Assembly: GCF_042652985.1 (NCBI RefSeq)
Contig: NZ_JBHSHQ010000011.1
Span: 1 to 64,000 of the forward strand
From: Ruoffia tabacinasalis
GTDB lineage: Bacteria > Bacillota > Bacilli > Lactobacillales > Aerococcaceae
DNA length: 64,000 bases
Direction: 5' to 3'
Part shown: piece by piece, positions 43,874-52,727 of the stretch
Layout: every line of letters begins with the position of its first letter
How positions within the stretch are numbered: the first letter of the stretch is position 1
The notes under the pieces: model-generated
The model's database searches: none
Seen by the model: the letters and a program-made list of their open reading frames with translations, nothing else
What the model was told of the DNA's origin: nothing
Position numbers and translations under genes: made by a program

Positions 43874-44911
43874 TTATGGCATCACGCCAGATTGACTTAA
43901 GCCTAATGATTCATCCAATCCCAACATCACATTCATATTCTGAATAGCTTGGCCGGAAGCGCCTTTGACTAGGTTATCAATGACTGAAAAGATAATGATG
44001 CGACCTGTTCGTTGGTCTACCTTAACTTGGATATGACAATGGTTGGAACCACGGACCGCTTTGGTTGTAGGAAGTTGCTCTGGATCCAATAGATGGACAA
44101 AAGCTTCCTCGGCGTATTTATCTTTATATAATTGGCGTAATGCTTCTTCACTTATATTACTCCTTGGTTGAACATAGATAGTTGAATATATGCCGCGTTC
44201 TGTAGGTAATAGATGCGGAGTGAATTGAATTTGCACTGTTTGGCCAAAGCGTGACAACTCCTGTTCGATTTCAGGGATATGACGGTGCTGGAGTGGGTTG
44301 TATGCTTTGAAGTTATTTCCTGCTTCACTAAGTAAATTATCTACATTGGCACTTCGACCGGCACCGCTGATTCCTGATTTGCTATCAATAATAATTGATT
44401 CAGAGTCAATCAGATTAGACTCAACTAGAGGAGAAAGAGCTAAGAGTGCATTGGTAACAAAGCAACCTGGATTTGCAATCAGCTGAGCTCCTTTAATGGC
44501 CTCACGATGGTATTCCGTTAGGCCATACACTGCTTTCGCTAATAAGTCTGGTGCTGTTTGCGGTAATTTATAAAAAGCTTCATAAGTATCTGAATCCTCT
44601 ATCCGAAAATCAGCGCCAAGGTCAATGATTTTAATATCCTCGCCTAATTCTTTAGCTAAGGTCATTGCGTGACCGTGAGGTAGACAAATAAAGACGACAT
44701 CGCTATCTTGTTTAATTTGCTCTATATCTAAGGTGACAAAGCACTTATCTTTTAAGAAAGATGTGAGGAAAGGGAAAGTATGTGATATCTTCTGTCCAGC
44801 TAATTTCCGTGCAGTTAGATGTTTGAGGGTTACCTCAGGGTGATTGACCAATAAGCGCATCAATTCAGAACCTGTATAGCCTGTCGCGCCAATAATACTA
44901 ACATTAATCAT
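43874..44911 (-). CDS. argC: N-acetyl-gamma-glutamyl-phosphate reductase ArgC
   Basis: A 345-residue NADPH reductase. It has VSIIGATGYTGSELMRLL, the catalytic Cys in LIANPGCFVTNALLAL, SKSGISGAGR and the His in FTPHLLPTERGI. ATG 44911 follows TAGGAGG; the upstream ORF extension falls in the T-box leader. It is the first gene of argC-J-B-D. Confidence 0.96.
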   Translation of the reverse strand: MINVSIIGATGYTGSELMRLLVNHPEVTLKHLTARKLAGQKISHTFPFLTSFLKDKCFVTLDIEQIKQDSDVVFICLPHGHAMTLAKELGEDIKIIDLGADFRIEDSDTYEAFYKLPQTAPDLLAKAVYGLTEYHREAIKGAQLIANPGCFVTNALLALSPLVESNLIDSESIIIDSKSGISGAGRSANVDNLLSEAGNNFKAYNPLQHRHIPEIEQELSRFGQTVQIQFTPHLLPTERGIYSTIYVQPRSNISEEALRQLYKDKYAEEAFVHLLDPEQLPTTKAVRGSNHCHIQVKVDQRTGRIIIFSVIDNLVKGASGQAIQNMNVMLGLDESLGLSQSGVMP

Positions 44912-44929
44912 ATGTTTTCCTCCTAAAAA

Positions 44930-45165
44930 TATGTATATAAAAGGCACACTCATCTCATTGATAGAGACGAATGTGCTTCGTGGTGCCACTCTAATTCAAA
45001 GATTATTTAACATAATCTTTCTTTAGTGAATGTTAACGTTATTCCAACGAAGATACTTAGTAATTCTAATATCTTACCTCAAAAGTGCGATTCAACTTAG
45101 TATATGTATCGGCCTTTCACCACCGCCGATTCGCTGAAATTCTGATAAGTTTACTTTCTTTTGAT
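44930..45165 (-). ncRNA. T-box leader of the argCJBD operon
   Basis: Read on the minus strand: stem I (aactta ... taagtt, distal hairpin atcggc / gccgat with GGTGGTGAAA), the T-box AGAGTGGCACCACG (about 44992-44979) and a terminator hairpin (gcacattcgtctct / gagatgagtgtgc, then TTTT). It starts just after the argF stop, so it may also be reached by readthrough from argF. The specifier is presumed Arg from context, but no clear Arg codon was seen in the loop strand. Confidence 0.88.
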
Positions 45166-45177
45166 AGGGTTATGTAT

Positions 45178-46182
45178 TTAATCTAATTGTTTGATGAATA
45201 GGTTACCATTGGTTGCTGCCATAATGGCTTTAATTGAGTGAAGGCGATTCTCACCTTGGTCGAATTGTTTAGCATGGTCTGAGCGGAAGACCTCATCAGT
45301 CACTTCCATCTCTGTAATATTATATTTGCTTGCAATCTCTTGACCTATATTAGTCAAAGTATCATGGTAAGCAGGTAGACAATGTAGGAAGATAGCATCT
45401 TCATTGGCTAAATCAAATAATTCTTGAGTCACTTGATAAGGCATTAACTGCTTAATGCGCTGATCGAATAATGCTTCTTCTCCCATTGAGACCCAGACGT
45501 CGGTGTAGATAGCATCTGCGTTTGTGACTGCTTGCTTGATGTCTTCTGTCAGAGTGATGGTTGCACCTGATTTTTTAGCGTAGGACTGAGCCAATTCAAC
45601 TAGGTCTGAATCAGGGAATAATTCCTTAGGACTAGCTACTGTATAATTGACACCTAAGATGGCACTTGTAATCATCAAGCTGTTGGCAACATTATTACGC
45701 CCATCGCCACAATAGACTAAGTTAAGTCCAGACAGACGATTGAAGTTTTCTTTCAATGTCATAAAGTCGGCAATCATTTGGGTAGGATGCCATTCATCTG
45801 TTAACCCATTCCACACGGGAACGCCAGCGTGAGTAGCCAATGCTTCCACATCCGATTGCTTATAGCCTCTAAACTGTATACCGTCGTACATACTACCTAA
45901 TATTTTGGCAGTATCTTCAATGGATTCCTTTTTACCCATCTGCATATCACTCGCACCAAAGTAATCCGCCGTTGCGCCAAGATCGCTGGCAGCAACTGAG
46001 AAGGCTGCACGTGTTCTTGTTGATGTTTTCTCAAAGATTAAACAAATGGACTGACCTTTAAGGTATTCGTGGGGGATACGTTGTTTTTTTAATTGTTTAA
46101 GATGAATGGCAAAGTCAATTAAGTAATTGAGTTCGTTTTGTGTAAAATCTATTTCTTTAGTAAAACTTCTTCCTTGAAACAT
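45178..46182 (-). CDS. argF: Ornithine carbamoyltransferase ArgF
   Basis: A 334-residue enzyme. It has the carbamoyl phosphate motif EKTSTRTRAAF, HPTQMIADFMTL, the ornithine-binding DVWVSMGEE and FLHCLPAYHD. ATG 46182 follows GAAAGGA at 8 bases; the ORF extends 12 codons more. It sits upstream of argC on the same strand, separated by a T-box, consistent with a biosynthetic rather than arginine-deiminase role, since no arcA or arcC is nearby. Confidence 0.95.
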   Translation of the reverse strand: MFQGRSFTKEIDFTQNELNYLIDFAIHLKQLKKQRIPHEYLKGQSICLIFEKTSTRTRAAFSVAASDLGATADYFGASDMQMGKKESIEDTAKILGSMYDGIQFRGYKQSDVEALATHAGVPVWNGLTDEWHPTQMIADFMTLKENFNRLSGLNLVYCGDGRNNVANSLMITSAILGVNYTVASPKELFPDSDLVELAQSYAKKSGATITLTEDIKQAVTNADAIYTDVWVSMGEEALFDQRIKQLMPYQVTQELFDLANEDAIFLHCLPAYHDTLTNIGQEIASKYNITEMEVTDEVFRSDHAKQFDQGENRLHSIKAIMAATNGNLFIKQLD

Positions 46183-46216
46183 AGTATCGATCCTTTCTAA
46201 GGGTGAATTAAGCGAC

Positions 46217-46440
46217 AAAAAAGCCCGCCTCTAATAATTAGAGGCGGACGAATCCACGGTACCACTCTAATGACGTCATAAACTTCCAGACATCACTCAA
46301 AGTGTTAACGCGACTAGCGTCTTGAACTACTCATTTCATTCAAGAGTCCAAACAATGCGGTTCACAAACTCATTAAGGTAGATCTTTCAGCTAGCGTCTA
46401 CTCTCTGTTCATAAATAAGTGTGCTACTCTTTGTTTCATT
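46217..46440 (-). ncRNA. T-box leader of argF
   Basis: Read on the minus strand: stem I with AACAGAGAG strand and distal hairpin (gtaga / tctac), T-box AGAGTGGTACCGTGG (about 46267-46253) and a terminator (gcctctaat / attagaggc extended by cg pairs, then TTTTTT). Presumed arginine-responsive from context; the specifier is not resolved. Confidence 0.88.
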
Positions 46441-46459
46441 GACTTTTATATTTTCAATC

Positions 46460-46488
46460 ATATTAAAGAATAAAGATTTAAAAGTCAA
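46460..46488 (-). promoter_or_regulatory. argF leader promoter
   Basis: Minus strand -35 TTGACT (46488-46483), 17-bp spacer, -10 TAATAT (46465-46460), about 20 bases before the T-box RNA start. 46489-46640 shows no gene. Confidence 0.7.
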
Positions 46489-46640
46489 TCTTTAAATTAA
46501 AATAAGATTATTTTTCAGATAATTCCTCATCTATATTTAATGTTAAGCGGGCACATAAATGCTAGAATGTCTTGATTTTGAAAGGCTTATTACGTGAAAA
46601 ATTTAGAATAATGAAGTATTAAATTCGAAGAACCCTAATT

Positions 46641-46669
46641 TTTACAGTTGCTTAATAAAAATATAGTAT
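46641..46669 (+). promoter_or_regulatory. pyr operon promoter
   Basis: -35 TTTACA (46641-46646), 17-bp spacer, -10 TAGTAT (46664-46669). An overlapping TATAAT at 46669-46674 is an alternative -10. Confidence 0.6.
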
Positions 46670-46694
46670 ATAATTTAGCTTAATAAGTATCCTT

Positions 46695-46796
46695 TAATTG
46701 GCGTCCTGTGAGACGAAGAAGGTAAGTACAGTCGGAAACTCTTTATTTAGAGACCTCTTCTTTCGCATGCCCGCGGTTAAGGAGAGGTCTTTTCTT
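46695..46796 (+). ncRNA. PyrR-dependent attenuator upstream of pyrR
   Basis: The PyrR-binding loop GTCCTGTGAGAC (matches UCCnGnGAG) at about 46703-46714 is followed by a terminator (agacctc / gaggtct, then TTTTC) at 46751-46794. UMP-bound PyrR should favour termination. Confidence 0.85.
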
Positions 46797-46813
46797 TATC
46801 AAGGAGGTAAACA

Positions 46814-47320
46814 ATGGAAAAAGTTGTAATGAATGAGATGGAAATGAAACGTGCTCTGACCCGGCTAGCTTATGAAATTATTGAACATCACAAAGGTATT
46901 GAAGATATTGTCCTTATGGGGATTGCGACGCGCGGTGCACCTCTGGCTGAACGCCTAGGTAAAAATATTGCTGAGATCGAAGGACCCGTGCTAGTTGAGT
47001 CAATGAATATCGAAGCCTACCGCGATGATATTGAGTATACCGACCAGAGACCAGAAAATTCTAGTGATCTATCAGGTAAAAAAGTCATCTTAGTTGATGA
47101 TGTGCTCTTTACAGGCAGATCGATTCGTGCGGCAATGGATGCCTGTATGGATCGAGGACGCCCTGCAGAAATATCTTTGGCTATATTAGTAGACCGAGGA
47201 CACCGTGAATTACCAATTCGCCCAGACTATGTTGGGAAAAATATTCCTACATCTAAACAAGAACGTGTGCGAGTTCAAATCAAAGAAATAGATGGCAAGG
47301 ATGCTGTCACACTATCATAA
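46814..47320 (+). CDS. pyrR: Bifunctional pyr operon attenuator / uracil phosphoribosyltransferase PyrR
   Basis: A 168-residue RNA-binding phosphoribosyltransferase-fold protein. It has LTRLAYEIIEHHKG, MGIATRGAPLA, the PRPP loop KKVILVDDVLFTGRSIRAAM and VDRGHRELPIRPDYVGKNIP. It binds pyr mRNA leaders when UMP is high. AAGGAGG lies before the ATG. Leaders on both sides of the gene carry its target. Confidence 0.97.
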   Translation: MEKVVMNEMEMKRALTRLAYEIIEHHKGIEDIVLMGIATRGAPLAERLGKNIAEIEGPVLVESMNIEAYRDDIEYTDQRPENSSDLSGKKVILVDDVLFTGRSIRAAMDACMDRGRPAEISLAILVDRGHRELPIRPDYVGKNIPTSKQERVRVQIKEIDGKDAVTLS

Positions 47321-47339
47321 ATTATTAATCAGTTTTTGA

Positions 47340-47424
47340 CTTTAAATAGATCCGAGAGATCATAAGCGAAACTATCCTTATTTAGGTGCGTTTAGTCTCG
47401 AAGATTAAAGGCGCTTTTTTGTTA
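47340..47424 (+). ncRNA. PyrR-dependent attenuator between pyrR and pyrB
   Basis: The consensus PyrR-binding loop AGATCCGAGAGATCA (about 47348-47362) is followed by a terminator (tgcgttta / taaaggcg with G-T pairs, then TTTTTT) at about 47387-47421. Confidence 0.9.
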
Positions 47425-47438
47425 GGAGGAAGATGATT

Positions 47439-48329
47439 GTGAGAAATTTTTTATCTGTAGAGCAATTTGATAATGAAGGGTTACTGAATTTATTGAAGAC
47501 TGCTATCGACTTTAAGGAAGGTCGTAGAACATATCAGAGTGATGCAACAGTGGTGAATATGTTTTTTGAGAATAGTACCCGGACTAAGCATAGTTTTGAG
47601 GTGGCTGAGCATAAGTTAGGCATGCATCAAATTAATTTTGATGTCGGAAGTTCGTCAGTCAATAAAGGTGAGAGTTTATATGATTCTGTTCTAACTATGC
47701 AAGCGATAGGGGTAGATGTAGCTGTCATTCGCCACCCAGATCGAAATTATATGGACCAACTTATGAACTTAAAGATTCAAATTATTAATGCGGGTAGTGG
47801 TAACGGACAGCATCCGTCGCAATCTTTATTAGATATTATGACTATTTATGAAGAGTTTGGTGATTTTAAAGGGTTAAAAGTTGCGATAATTGGAGATATA
47901 GTTCATTCACGCGTTGCCATGAGTAATATGACATTGCTTAATCAGTTAGGGGCTGAAGTTATCTTTGCTGGGCCGAATGATTACTTTGACATAAGCTTTG
48001 AGCAGTACGGAACGTTTAAAACAGTGGATGAAGCAGTAGCGGAGGCAGATGTGGTGATGATGCTTCGTGTTCAATTGGAGCGCCATGGATCAGAGGATAT
48101 GCTTTACGTAAAAGAAGATTATCATGCGATGTATGGATTAACTCGTCAACGTCATCGAACAATGAAGGATACAGCCATTATTATGCATCCAGCACCAGTG
48201 AACCGTGATGTTGAGTTGGCGGATGAATTAGTGGAATGTGCACAAAGTCGAATTGTTACTCAAATGTCCAACGGGGTCTATGCACGTATGGCAATTCTAG
48301 AGTGGGTCTTAAAAGGGAGAGTAGAATGA
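47439..48329 (+). CDS. pyrB: Aspartate carbamoyltransferase catalytic subunit PyrB
   Basis: About 296 residues. It has the carbamoyl phosphate loop FFENSTRTKHSFE, GSSVNKGESLYD, NAGSGNGQHPSQSLLD and HPAPVNRD. There is no pyrI partner, as expected in Firmicutes. GTG 47439 is preferred because AGGAGG lies 9 bases before it; ATG 47433 is only 3 bases from the box. It overlaps pyrC by 4 bases (ATGA). Confidence 0.96.
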   Translation: MRNFLSVEQFDNEGLLNLLKTAIDFKEGRRTYQSDATVVNMFFENSTRTKHSFEVAEHKLGMHQINFDVGSSSVNKGESLYDSVLTMQAIGVDVAVIRHPDRNYMDQLMNLKIQIINAGSGNGQHPSQSLLDIMTIYEEFGDFKGLKVAIIGDIVHSRVAMSNMTLLNQLGAEVIFAGPNDYFDISFEQYGTFKTVDEAVAEADVVMMLRVQLERHGSEDMLYVKEDYHAMYGLTRQRHRTMKDTAIIMHPAPVNRDVELADELVECAQSRIVTQMSNGVYARMAILEWVLKGRVE

Positions 48330-49591
48330 AACTAATATTAAAGAATGGTCAAAGAGTGGTAAAAGATAATGAATTAGAGTCTATTGATATCGCAATTGAA
48401 GAAGGAGTGATTGTTGAATTAGGGCATGACTTGGAGGGTGAGCAAGTGATTGATTTAAAAGGAAAACTCATCACAAATGGTTTAGTTGATATTCACGTTC
48501 ACTTTAGAGAACCTGGCTTCACTGATAAAGAGACTATCTTGAGTGGATCCAAAGCCTCAGCACGTGGTGGTGTTACAACAGTTTGCGCGATGCCTAACAC
48601 CAATCCTGTTCCAGATACACCTGAGAAGTTCCAGGCTATTCAAGATATTATCGAGCGTGATTCAGTTGTTAAGACTTTTCAATATGCGCCGATTACTGAA
48701 GAATTACGAACAGATAAATTAGTTGATATGGTAGCTATGGATTCCTTCGCATTCACTAATGATGGCGTGGGCGTTCAAACAGCTGGGATTATGTATGAAG
48801 CGATGAAGTTAGCTGCGAGTCTTGATAAACCCATCGTCGCCCACACTGAAGACGAGAGTCTACTTTACGGTGGGGTCATGCATGAAGGTATTCGCAATAA
48901 AGAATTGGGTTTGCCAGGGATTATGGGAATTGTAGAAAGCAGCCAGATTGCTCGTGACATTCTCATTGCTAAAGAAACTGGCGTCCATTATCATGTTTGT
49001 CACGTCTCTTCGAAAGAATCCGTCGATGCCATTCGAGAAGGTAAGCGACAAGGAGTGAATGTTACTGCAGAGGTGACACCACATCATCTAATACTTAATG
49101 AGATGGATATACCAAGTGATAACGCTATCTTCAAGATGAATCCACCATTACGTGGCAAAGAAGATCAACGCGCATTAATTGAAGGACTAGCTGATGGAAC
49201 GATCGACTTTATTGCGACTGACCATGCGCCCCATACTATGGAAGAAAAGTCTGGTGGATTTATTGATGCTCCATTTGGAATAGTGGGTATCGAGACGTCC
49301 TTTGCTTTAATGTATACTCACTTTGTTGAAAAGAATTTGATGACTTTAGAATTTCTAATTGATCGCATGAGTCACCTGCCAGCCCGACTCTTTAACTTAC
49401 CTATGGGTGAATTGAAAGTGGGTGGTGTTGCAGATATTGCTGTTTTTGATTTAGAAAAAGAGTATGCGATTAACTCGGATGATTATTTATCTAAAGCTGC
49501 TAATACGCCTTTTAATGGCTATAAAGTCAAAGGTATGTGTGCTTTAACTCTAGTTGATGGTGAGATAGTGTATCACGCATTTGAAAATTAA
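48326..49591 (+). CDS. pyrC: Dihydroorotase PyrC (type I, multidomain-like)
   Basis: A 421-residue Zn amidohydrolase. It has the HxH motif DIHVHFREPGFTDKETI, MPNTNPVPD, AHTEDESL, HVSSKESV and the Asp in IATDHAPHTMEEK. It closes carbamoyl aspartate to dihydroorotate. The true start is ATG 48326 at the ATGA overlap with pyrB; the longer reading frame to 48236 lies within pyrB. Confidence 0.96.
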   Translation: MKLILKNGQRVVKDNELESIDIAIEEGVIVELGHDLEGEQVIDLKGKLITNGLVDIHVHFREPGFTDKETILSGSKASARGGVTTVCAMPNTNPVPDTPEKFQAIQDIIERDSVVKTFQYAPITEELRTDKLVDMVAMDSFAFTNDGVGVQTAGIMYEAMKLAASLDKPIVAHTEDESLLYGGVMHEGIRNKELGLPGIMGIVESSQIARDILIAKETGVHYHVCHVSSKESVDAIREGKRQGVNVTAEVTPHHLILNEMDIPSDNAIFKMNPPLRGKEDQRALIEGLADGTIDFIATDHAPHTMEEKSGGFIDAPFGIVGIETSFALMYTHFVEKNLMTLEFLIDRMSHLPARLFNLPMGELKVGGVADIAVFDLEKEYAINSDDYLSKAANTPFNGYKVKGMCALTLVDGEIVYHAFEN

Positions 49592-49603
49592 GGAGAGAAT
49601 ATA

Positions 49604-50533
49604 ATGAACAGACTAAAAGTAAATCTTCCGGGTATTGAATTGAAGAACCCTATTATGCCAGCTTCAGGTTGCTTTGGTTTCGGTGAAAGTTACGCAAAAC
49701 ACTATGACCTAGGTTTATTAGGTGCCTTAATTACTAAAAGTACAACGCTTGAAGAACGTGTGGGTAATCCTGCACCACAATATGTGCATAGAGACAGAGA
49801 TGTACTGAACTCTTTAGGATTAAAGAATCCAGGCGTCGAAGCCGTTCTATCTGAGAAATTACCTTACCTTGAAGGCTTTGATGTACCAATCATTGCGAGT
49901 GTCGCAGGGTCTACCGAAGAAGATTACATCGAAATGTGCCGTCAGATTTCTACAGCACCCAATGTCAAAGCAATTGAATTAAATATCTCCTGCCCGAATG
50001 TTAAAGAAGGTGGTGTAGCTTTTGGTACGAATCCAGAAGTGGCCGCTCGCTTAACTAAAGCTTGTAAAGCTGTGACCAGTCTACCTATCTATGTGAAGCT
50101 AACGCCCAACGTAACAGATATTGTAGAAATTGCCCAAGCGGTAGAGGCAGCGGGAGCCGACGCCATCTCAATGATTAATACGATAACAAGTATGGCCTTT
50201 GACTTAACGACTGGCCAGCCTATCTTAGGTGGGATCACAGGTGGTTTGTCAGGTACCGCACTCAAACACGTTGCCTTAAGAATGGTCTATCAAGTTGCGA
50301 ATGCCGTGACTATACCAATTATTGGTATTGGCGGCATCAAGACGGTTGATGACGTGTTAGAAATGTATATGGCGGGTGCCACAGCCGTTCAAATAGGAAC
50401 AGAGAATTACAATAATCCGATGGTTTGTCCAGAAATTATTCGCGACTTACCAGCAAGAATGGATGAATTGGGGATTGAGTCAATCCAAGCTCTTATTGAT
50501 CAAGTTAAAAGTAACCGCGCTTCTAATAAATAG
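49604..50533 (+). CDS. pyrD: Dihydroorotate dehydrogenase catalytic subunit, class 1B-type PyrD
   Basis: A 309-residue FMN enzyme. It has MPASGCFGFGESYA, the N-I-S-C-P-N-V-K active-site loop (class 1 Cys base), KLTPNVTDIVEIA and GIGGIKTVDDVLEMYMAGA. The sequence is of the 1B type, which normally works with the Fe-S/FAD subunit PyrK and NAD. No pyrK gene is in this operon, which ends here. The remaining pathway genes (carAB, pyrE, pyrF) are also outside. Confidence 0.93.
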   Translation: MNRLKVNLPGIELKNPIMPASGCFGFGESYAKHYDLGLLGALITKSTTLEERVGNPAPQYVHRDRDVLNSLGLKNPGVEAVLSEKLPYLEGFDVPIIASVAGSTEEDYIEMCRQISTAPNVKAIELNISCPNVKEGGVAFGTNPEVAARLTKACKAVTSLPIYVKLTPNVTDIVEIAQAVEAAGADAISMINTITSMAFDLTTGQPILGGITGGLSGTALKHVALRMVYQVANAVTIPIIGIGGIKTVDDVLEMYMAGATAVQIGTENYNNPMVCPEIIRDLPARMDELGIESIQALIDQVKSNRASNK

Positions 50534-50549
50534 AAAAAATAAACATTTG

Positions 50550-50969
50550 AGTGAATTCAAGCAAAATGACATCGCCGTTTTTCTTTAGCTGCCCAAACTC
50601 AAGCCAAATGGAATCGGCGTTTGTCTTTAGTTGCCCAAACTCAAGCCAAATGAAACCGCCGTTTGTCCTTAGTTGTCCGAACTCAGGACAAATGGAACTG
50701 CGGTTCGTCCTTAGTTGCCCAAACTCAAGCCAAATGAAACCGCCGTTTGTCCTTAGTTGTCCGAACTCAGGACAAATGGAACTGCGGTTCGTCCTTAGCT
50801 GCCCAAACTCAAGCCAAATGAAACCACCGTTTGTCTTTAGTTGCCCAAACTCAAGCCAAATGAAACCGCCGTTTGTCCTTAGTTGTCCGAACTCAGGACA
50901 AATGGAACTGCGGTTCGTCCTTAGTTGATTGAACTCAAGCCAAATGGAATCGCCGTTTGTCTAAAGTTA
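50550..50969. repeat. Ten-unit 42-bp tandem array with two alternating unit types
   Basis: Ten contiguous 42-bp units. Type A reads aactcaagccaaatgaaacc then gccgtttgtccttagttg; type B reads aactcaggacaaatggaact then gcggttcgtccttagttg. The order after a diverged first unit is A A B A B A A B, then a diverged last unit. Each unit has short self-complementary arms (CAAA...TTTG in A, GGAC...GTCC in B). The array fills the space between convergent pyrD and the MGMT-like gene. Because 42 is a multiple of three it gives a false 125-codon ORF. It is related to 25037-25204. Confidence 0.95.
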
Positions 50970-50977
50970 AGGCGAAA

Positions 50978-51286
50978 TCACATATCCCACTGGAAATTTT
51001 TCATATCCACATGCGTTGGTTTTTTAAATTCAACGCCTTCATCAAGTAACAAGTCCTTTTGGTTAGGGAAAGTTGGGGCGAGTCTCCCCGCATGATTCAC
51101 CACACGATGGCAAGGGTAATCGCCGTAGTAACTAGCCTGGCTGAGTACTTTTCCGACGAGGCGAGCGTTTTTTGGGCGGTCAATGAGTTTAGCAATTTGT
51201 CCGTACGAAGCGACTTTTCCTTTAGGAATCTCGTCAACGACGGAAAGTATTTCATAGATTAAGTCTTTTGATAATTTTGCGACCAT
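50978..51286 (-). CDS. MGMT-family (alkyltransferase-like) protein
   Basis: A 102-residue protein made only of the DNA-binding/active-site domain of O6-alkylguanine transferases: VDEIPKGKVASYGQIAKLI, RLVGKVLSQ (arginine finger region), then DYPCHRVVNHAGRLAP. Unlike classic ATL proteins, where Trp or Ala replaces the acceptor (PWHR), Cys is kept in PCHRV. It may therefore act as a true small alkyltransferase, or bind lesions for excision repair. It ends next to the 42-bp array. Confidence 0.9.
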   Translation of the reverse strand: MVAKLSKDLIYEILSVVDEIPKGKVASYGQIAKLIDRPKNARLVGKVLSQASYYGDYPCHRVVNHAGRLAPTFPNQKDLLLDEGVEFKKPTHVDMKNFQWDM

Positions 51287-51419
51287 GAAAAGTCCTCTGA
51301 TCTTACATTTTATATATAATATACCATAGAGGGCATTTGGTATTCGCTACTGACTAAGTTATAATTAGAGGACAAGATTTGAAGCAGTTATTATATAGGG
51401 CCAACGAAAGGGTGATGAC

Positions 51420-52301
51420 ATGATTGAATTAGCTAAGAAAAATGGCATCCAATTAAAAGAGGAGACCTTACAAGACGTAAATATTGGCTTAGATTTTAAA
51501 GTTGTGATCGCAGAAGATATCAATGGGTAAGAGTGGATATTACGCGTGCCAAGACGAAGGGACGTTTTTCTAAAAGCGCAAGCCGAAAAGAAAATATTAG
51601 AACTCGTCAATGAAAATACAAAGTCGATCCAAGTTCCAAATTGGGAGGTTTTTACTGAAGAATTAATTGCCTATAAGTCACTGGAAGGGCAGCCGGCTGT
51701 CACGACTGATTCGGTAACTCAAGAGACAAGTTGGGTTTTTGATGTGAATCAAGCGCCAGCTGAATTTACAAAGAGCCTAGCTAAAGCAATGGTAGAAATT
51801 CACAGCATTTCCAAAGAAAAAGTGGCAGAAGCGGGCTTGCGAGTAGACTCAAAAGATCAGTTACAAGAGATGATGCGCCAGCGAATAAATCGTGTGAAGG
51901 AAAACTATTCGGTTCATGAATCGCTTTTAGAGCGGTGGGAAGCTTGGTTAAGTCAAGACGACTTGTGGCCAAAAGAGACCGGCTTTACTCATGGTGATTT
52001 GTATCCAGGTCATATGTTGATTGATTCCAATTCAAAAGTCATCGGAATTATCGATTGGACCGAAGCGAAGCATACGGATATATCCAATGATTTTACAGCA
52101 CATTATTTATTGTTTGGTGAAGCTGAATTGGAAAATTTAATTCAGGAATATCAAGCAGCGGGCGGATTTACTTGGCCAAAGATGAAAGAACATATTATTG
52201 AGCTTTTGTCGACGCAAGCCATTACGATTGCGGAGTTTGCGGAATCGTCTGGAAGTGAAGATTATAAAAAAGCAGCTCAAGATATGTTGAGTCAAGGCTA
52301 A
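51420..52301 (+). pseudogene. Macrolide 2'-phosphotransferase-like (Mph family) gene with one internal stop
   Basis: From ATG 51420 the frame encodes IELAKKNGIQLKEETLQDVN, GLDFKVVIAEDING, then TAA (51528-51530), then EWILRVPRRRDVFLKAQAEK and on without a break to 52301. The kinase features are intact after the stop: FTHGDLYPGHML (catalytic loop) and VIGIIDWTEAKH (metal Asp). Mph proteins have Gln or a similar residue at the stop, so CAA to TAA is likely. The ORF restarting at 51546 would lack the first 42 residues with the nucleotide-binding strand. Only readthrough or a sequencing error would give the full 293 residues. Confidence 0.8.
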
Positions 52302-52324
52302 GTTACAATAGAAAGAGTGAATAA

Positions 52325-52627
52325 ATGCAAGAGTATATTAGAATGATAGAGATGATCGTCATCTTATTTATTGGTTTAATGAATGTGTACACGTGTCATC
52401 TTTACTACCGTGATAAACAATATTCACGAACTGGGCAATACCGAATTTCAGAAAGAAAATTACTACAAGCGAGTTTTCTGTTAGGAGGTCTAGGTGCTTT
52501 CTTAGGCATGCGTTTCTTTAGACATAAGACGAAGCATCGTAAGTTTCAATTTTGGATTCCAATTACTGCAGTGTTCACTGTAGGAGTGTGGGCTTGGTTA
52601 GTGATGGAAGTGCTTCAATCTTACTAA
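52325..52627 (+). CDS. DUF1294 membrane protein
   Basis: A 100-residue protein with three hydrophobic segments (about 10-26, 50-62, 78-95). The family signature is clear: YRISERKLLQASFLLGGLGA then MRFFRHKTKHRKFQFWIP. Function is unknown. It follows the Mph-like gene by 23 bases. Confidence 0.9.
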   Translation: MQEYIRMIEMIVILFIGLMNVYTCHLYYRDKQYSRTGQYRISERKLLQASFLLGGLGAFLGMRFFRHKTKHRKFQFWIPITAVFTVGVWAWLVMEVLQSY

Positions 52628-52727
52628 CTATGCGTTTTATCTATCGATTGTTATAAATTATAGTCATTTCACATTTTTATTATTCTCGATATAATGGAAG
52701 AGTAAAAGTAAGGAGAGGGAGTTTACT

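Noticed and set aside
50551..50928. 125-codon ORF across the 42-bp array
   Set aside because: 42 is divisible by three, so a tandem array stays open in frame. There is no ribosome site and the translation is only the repeat; it is not a gene.
51546..52301. Intact phosphotransferase starting at GTG 51546
   Set aside because: Homologous sequence continues in the same frame upstream of the TAA to ATG 51420, so this is the 3' part of an interrupted gene.
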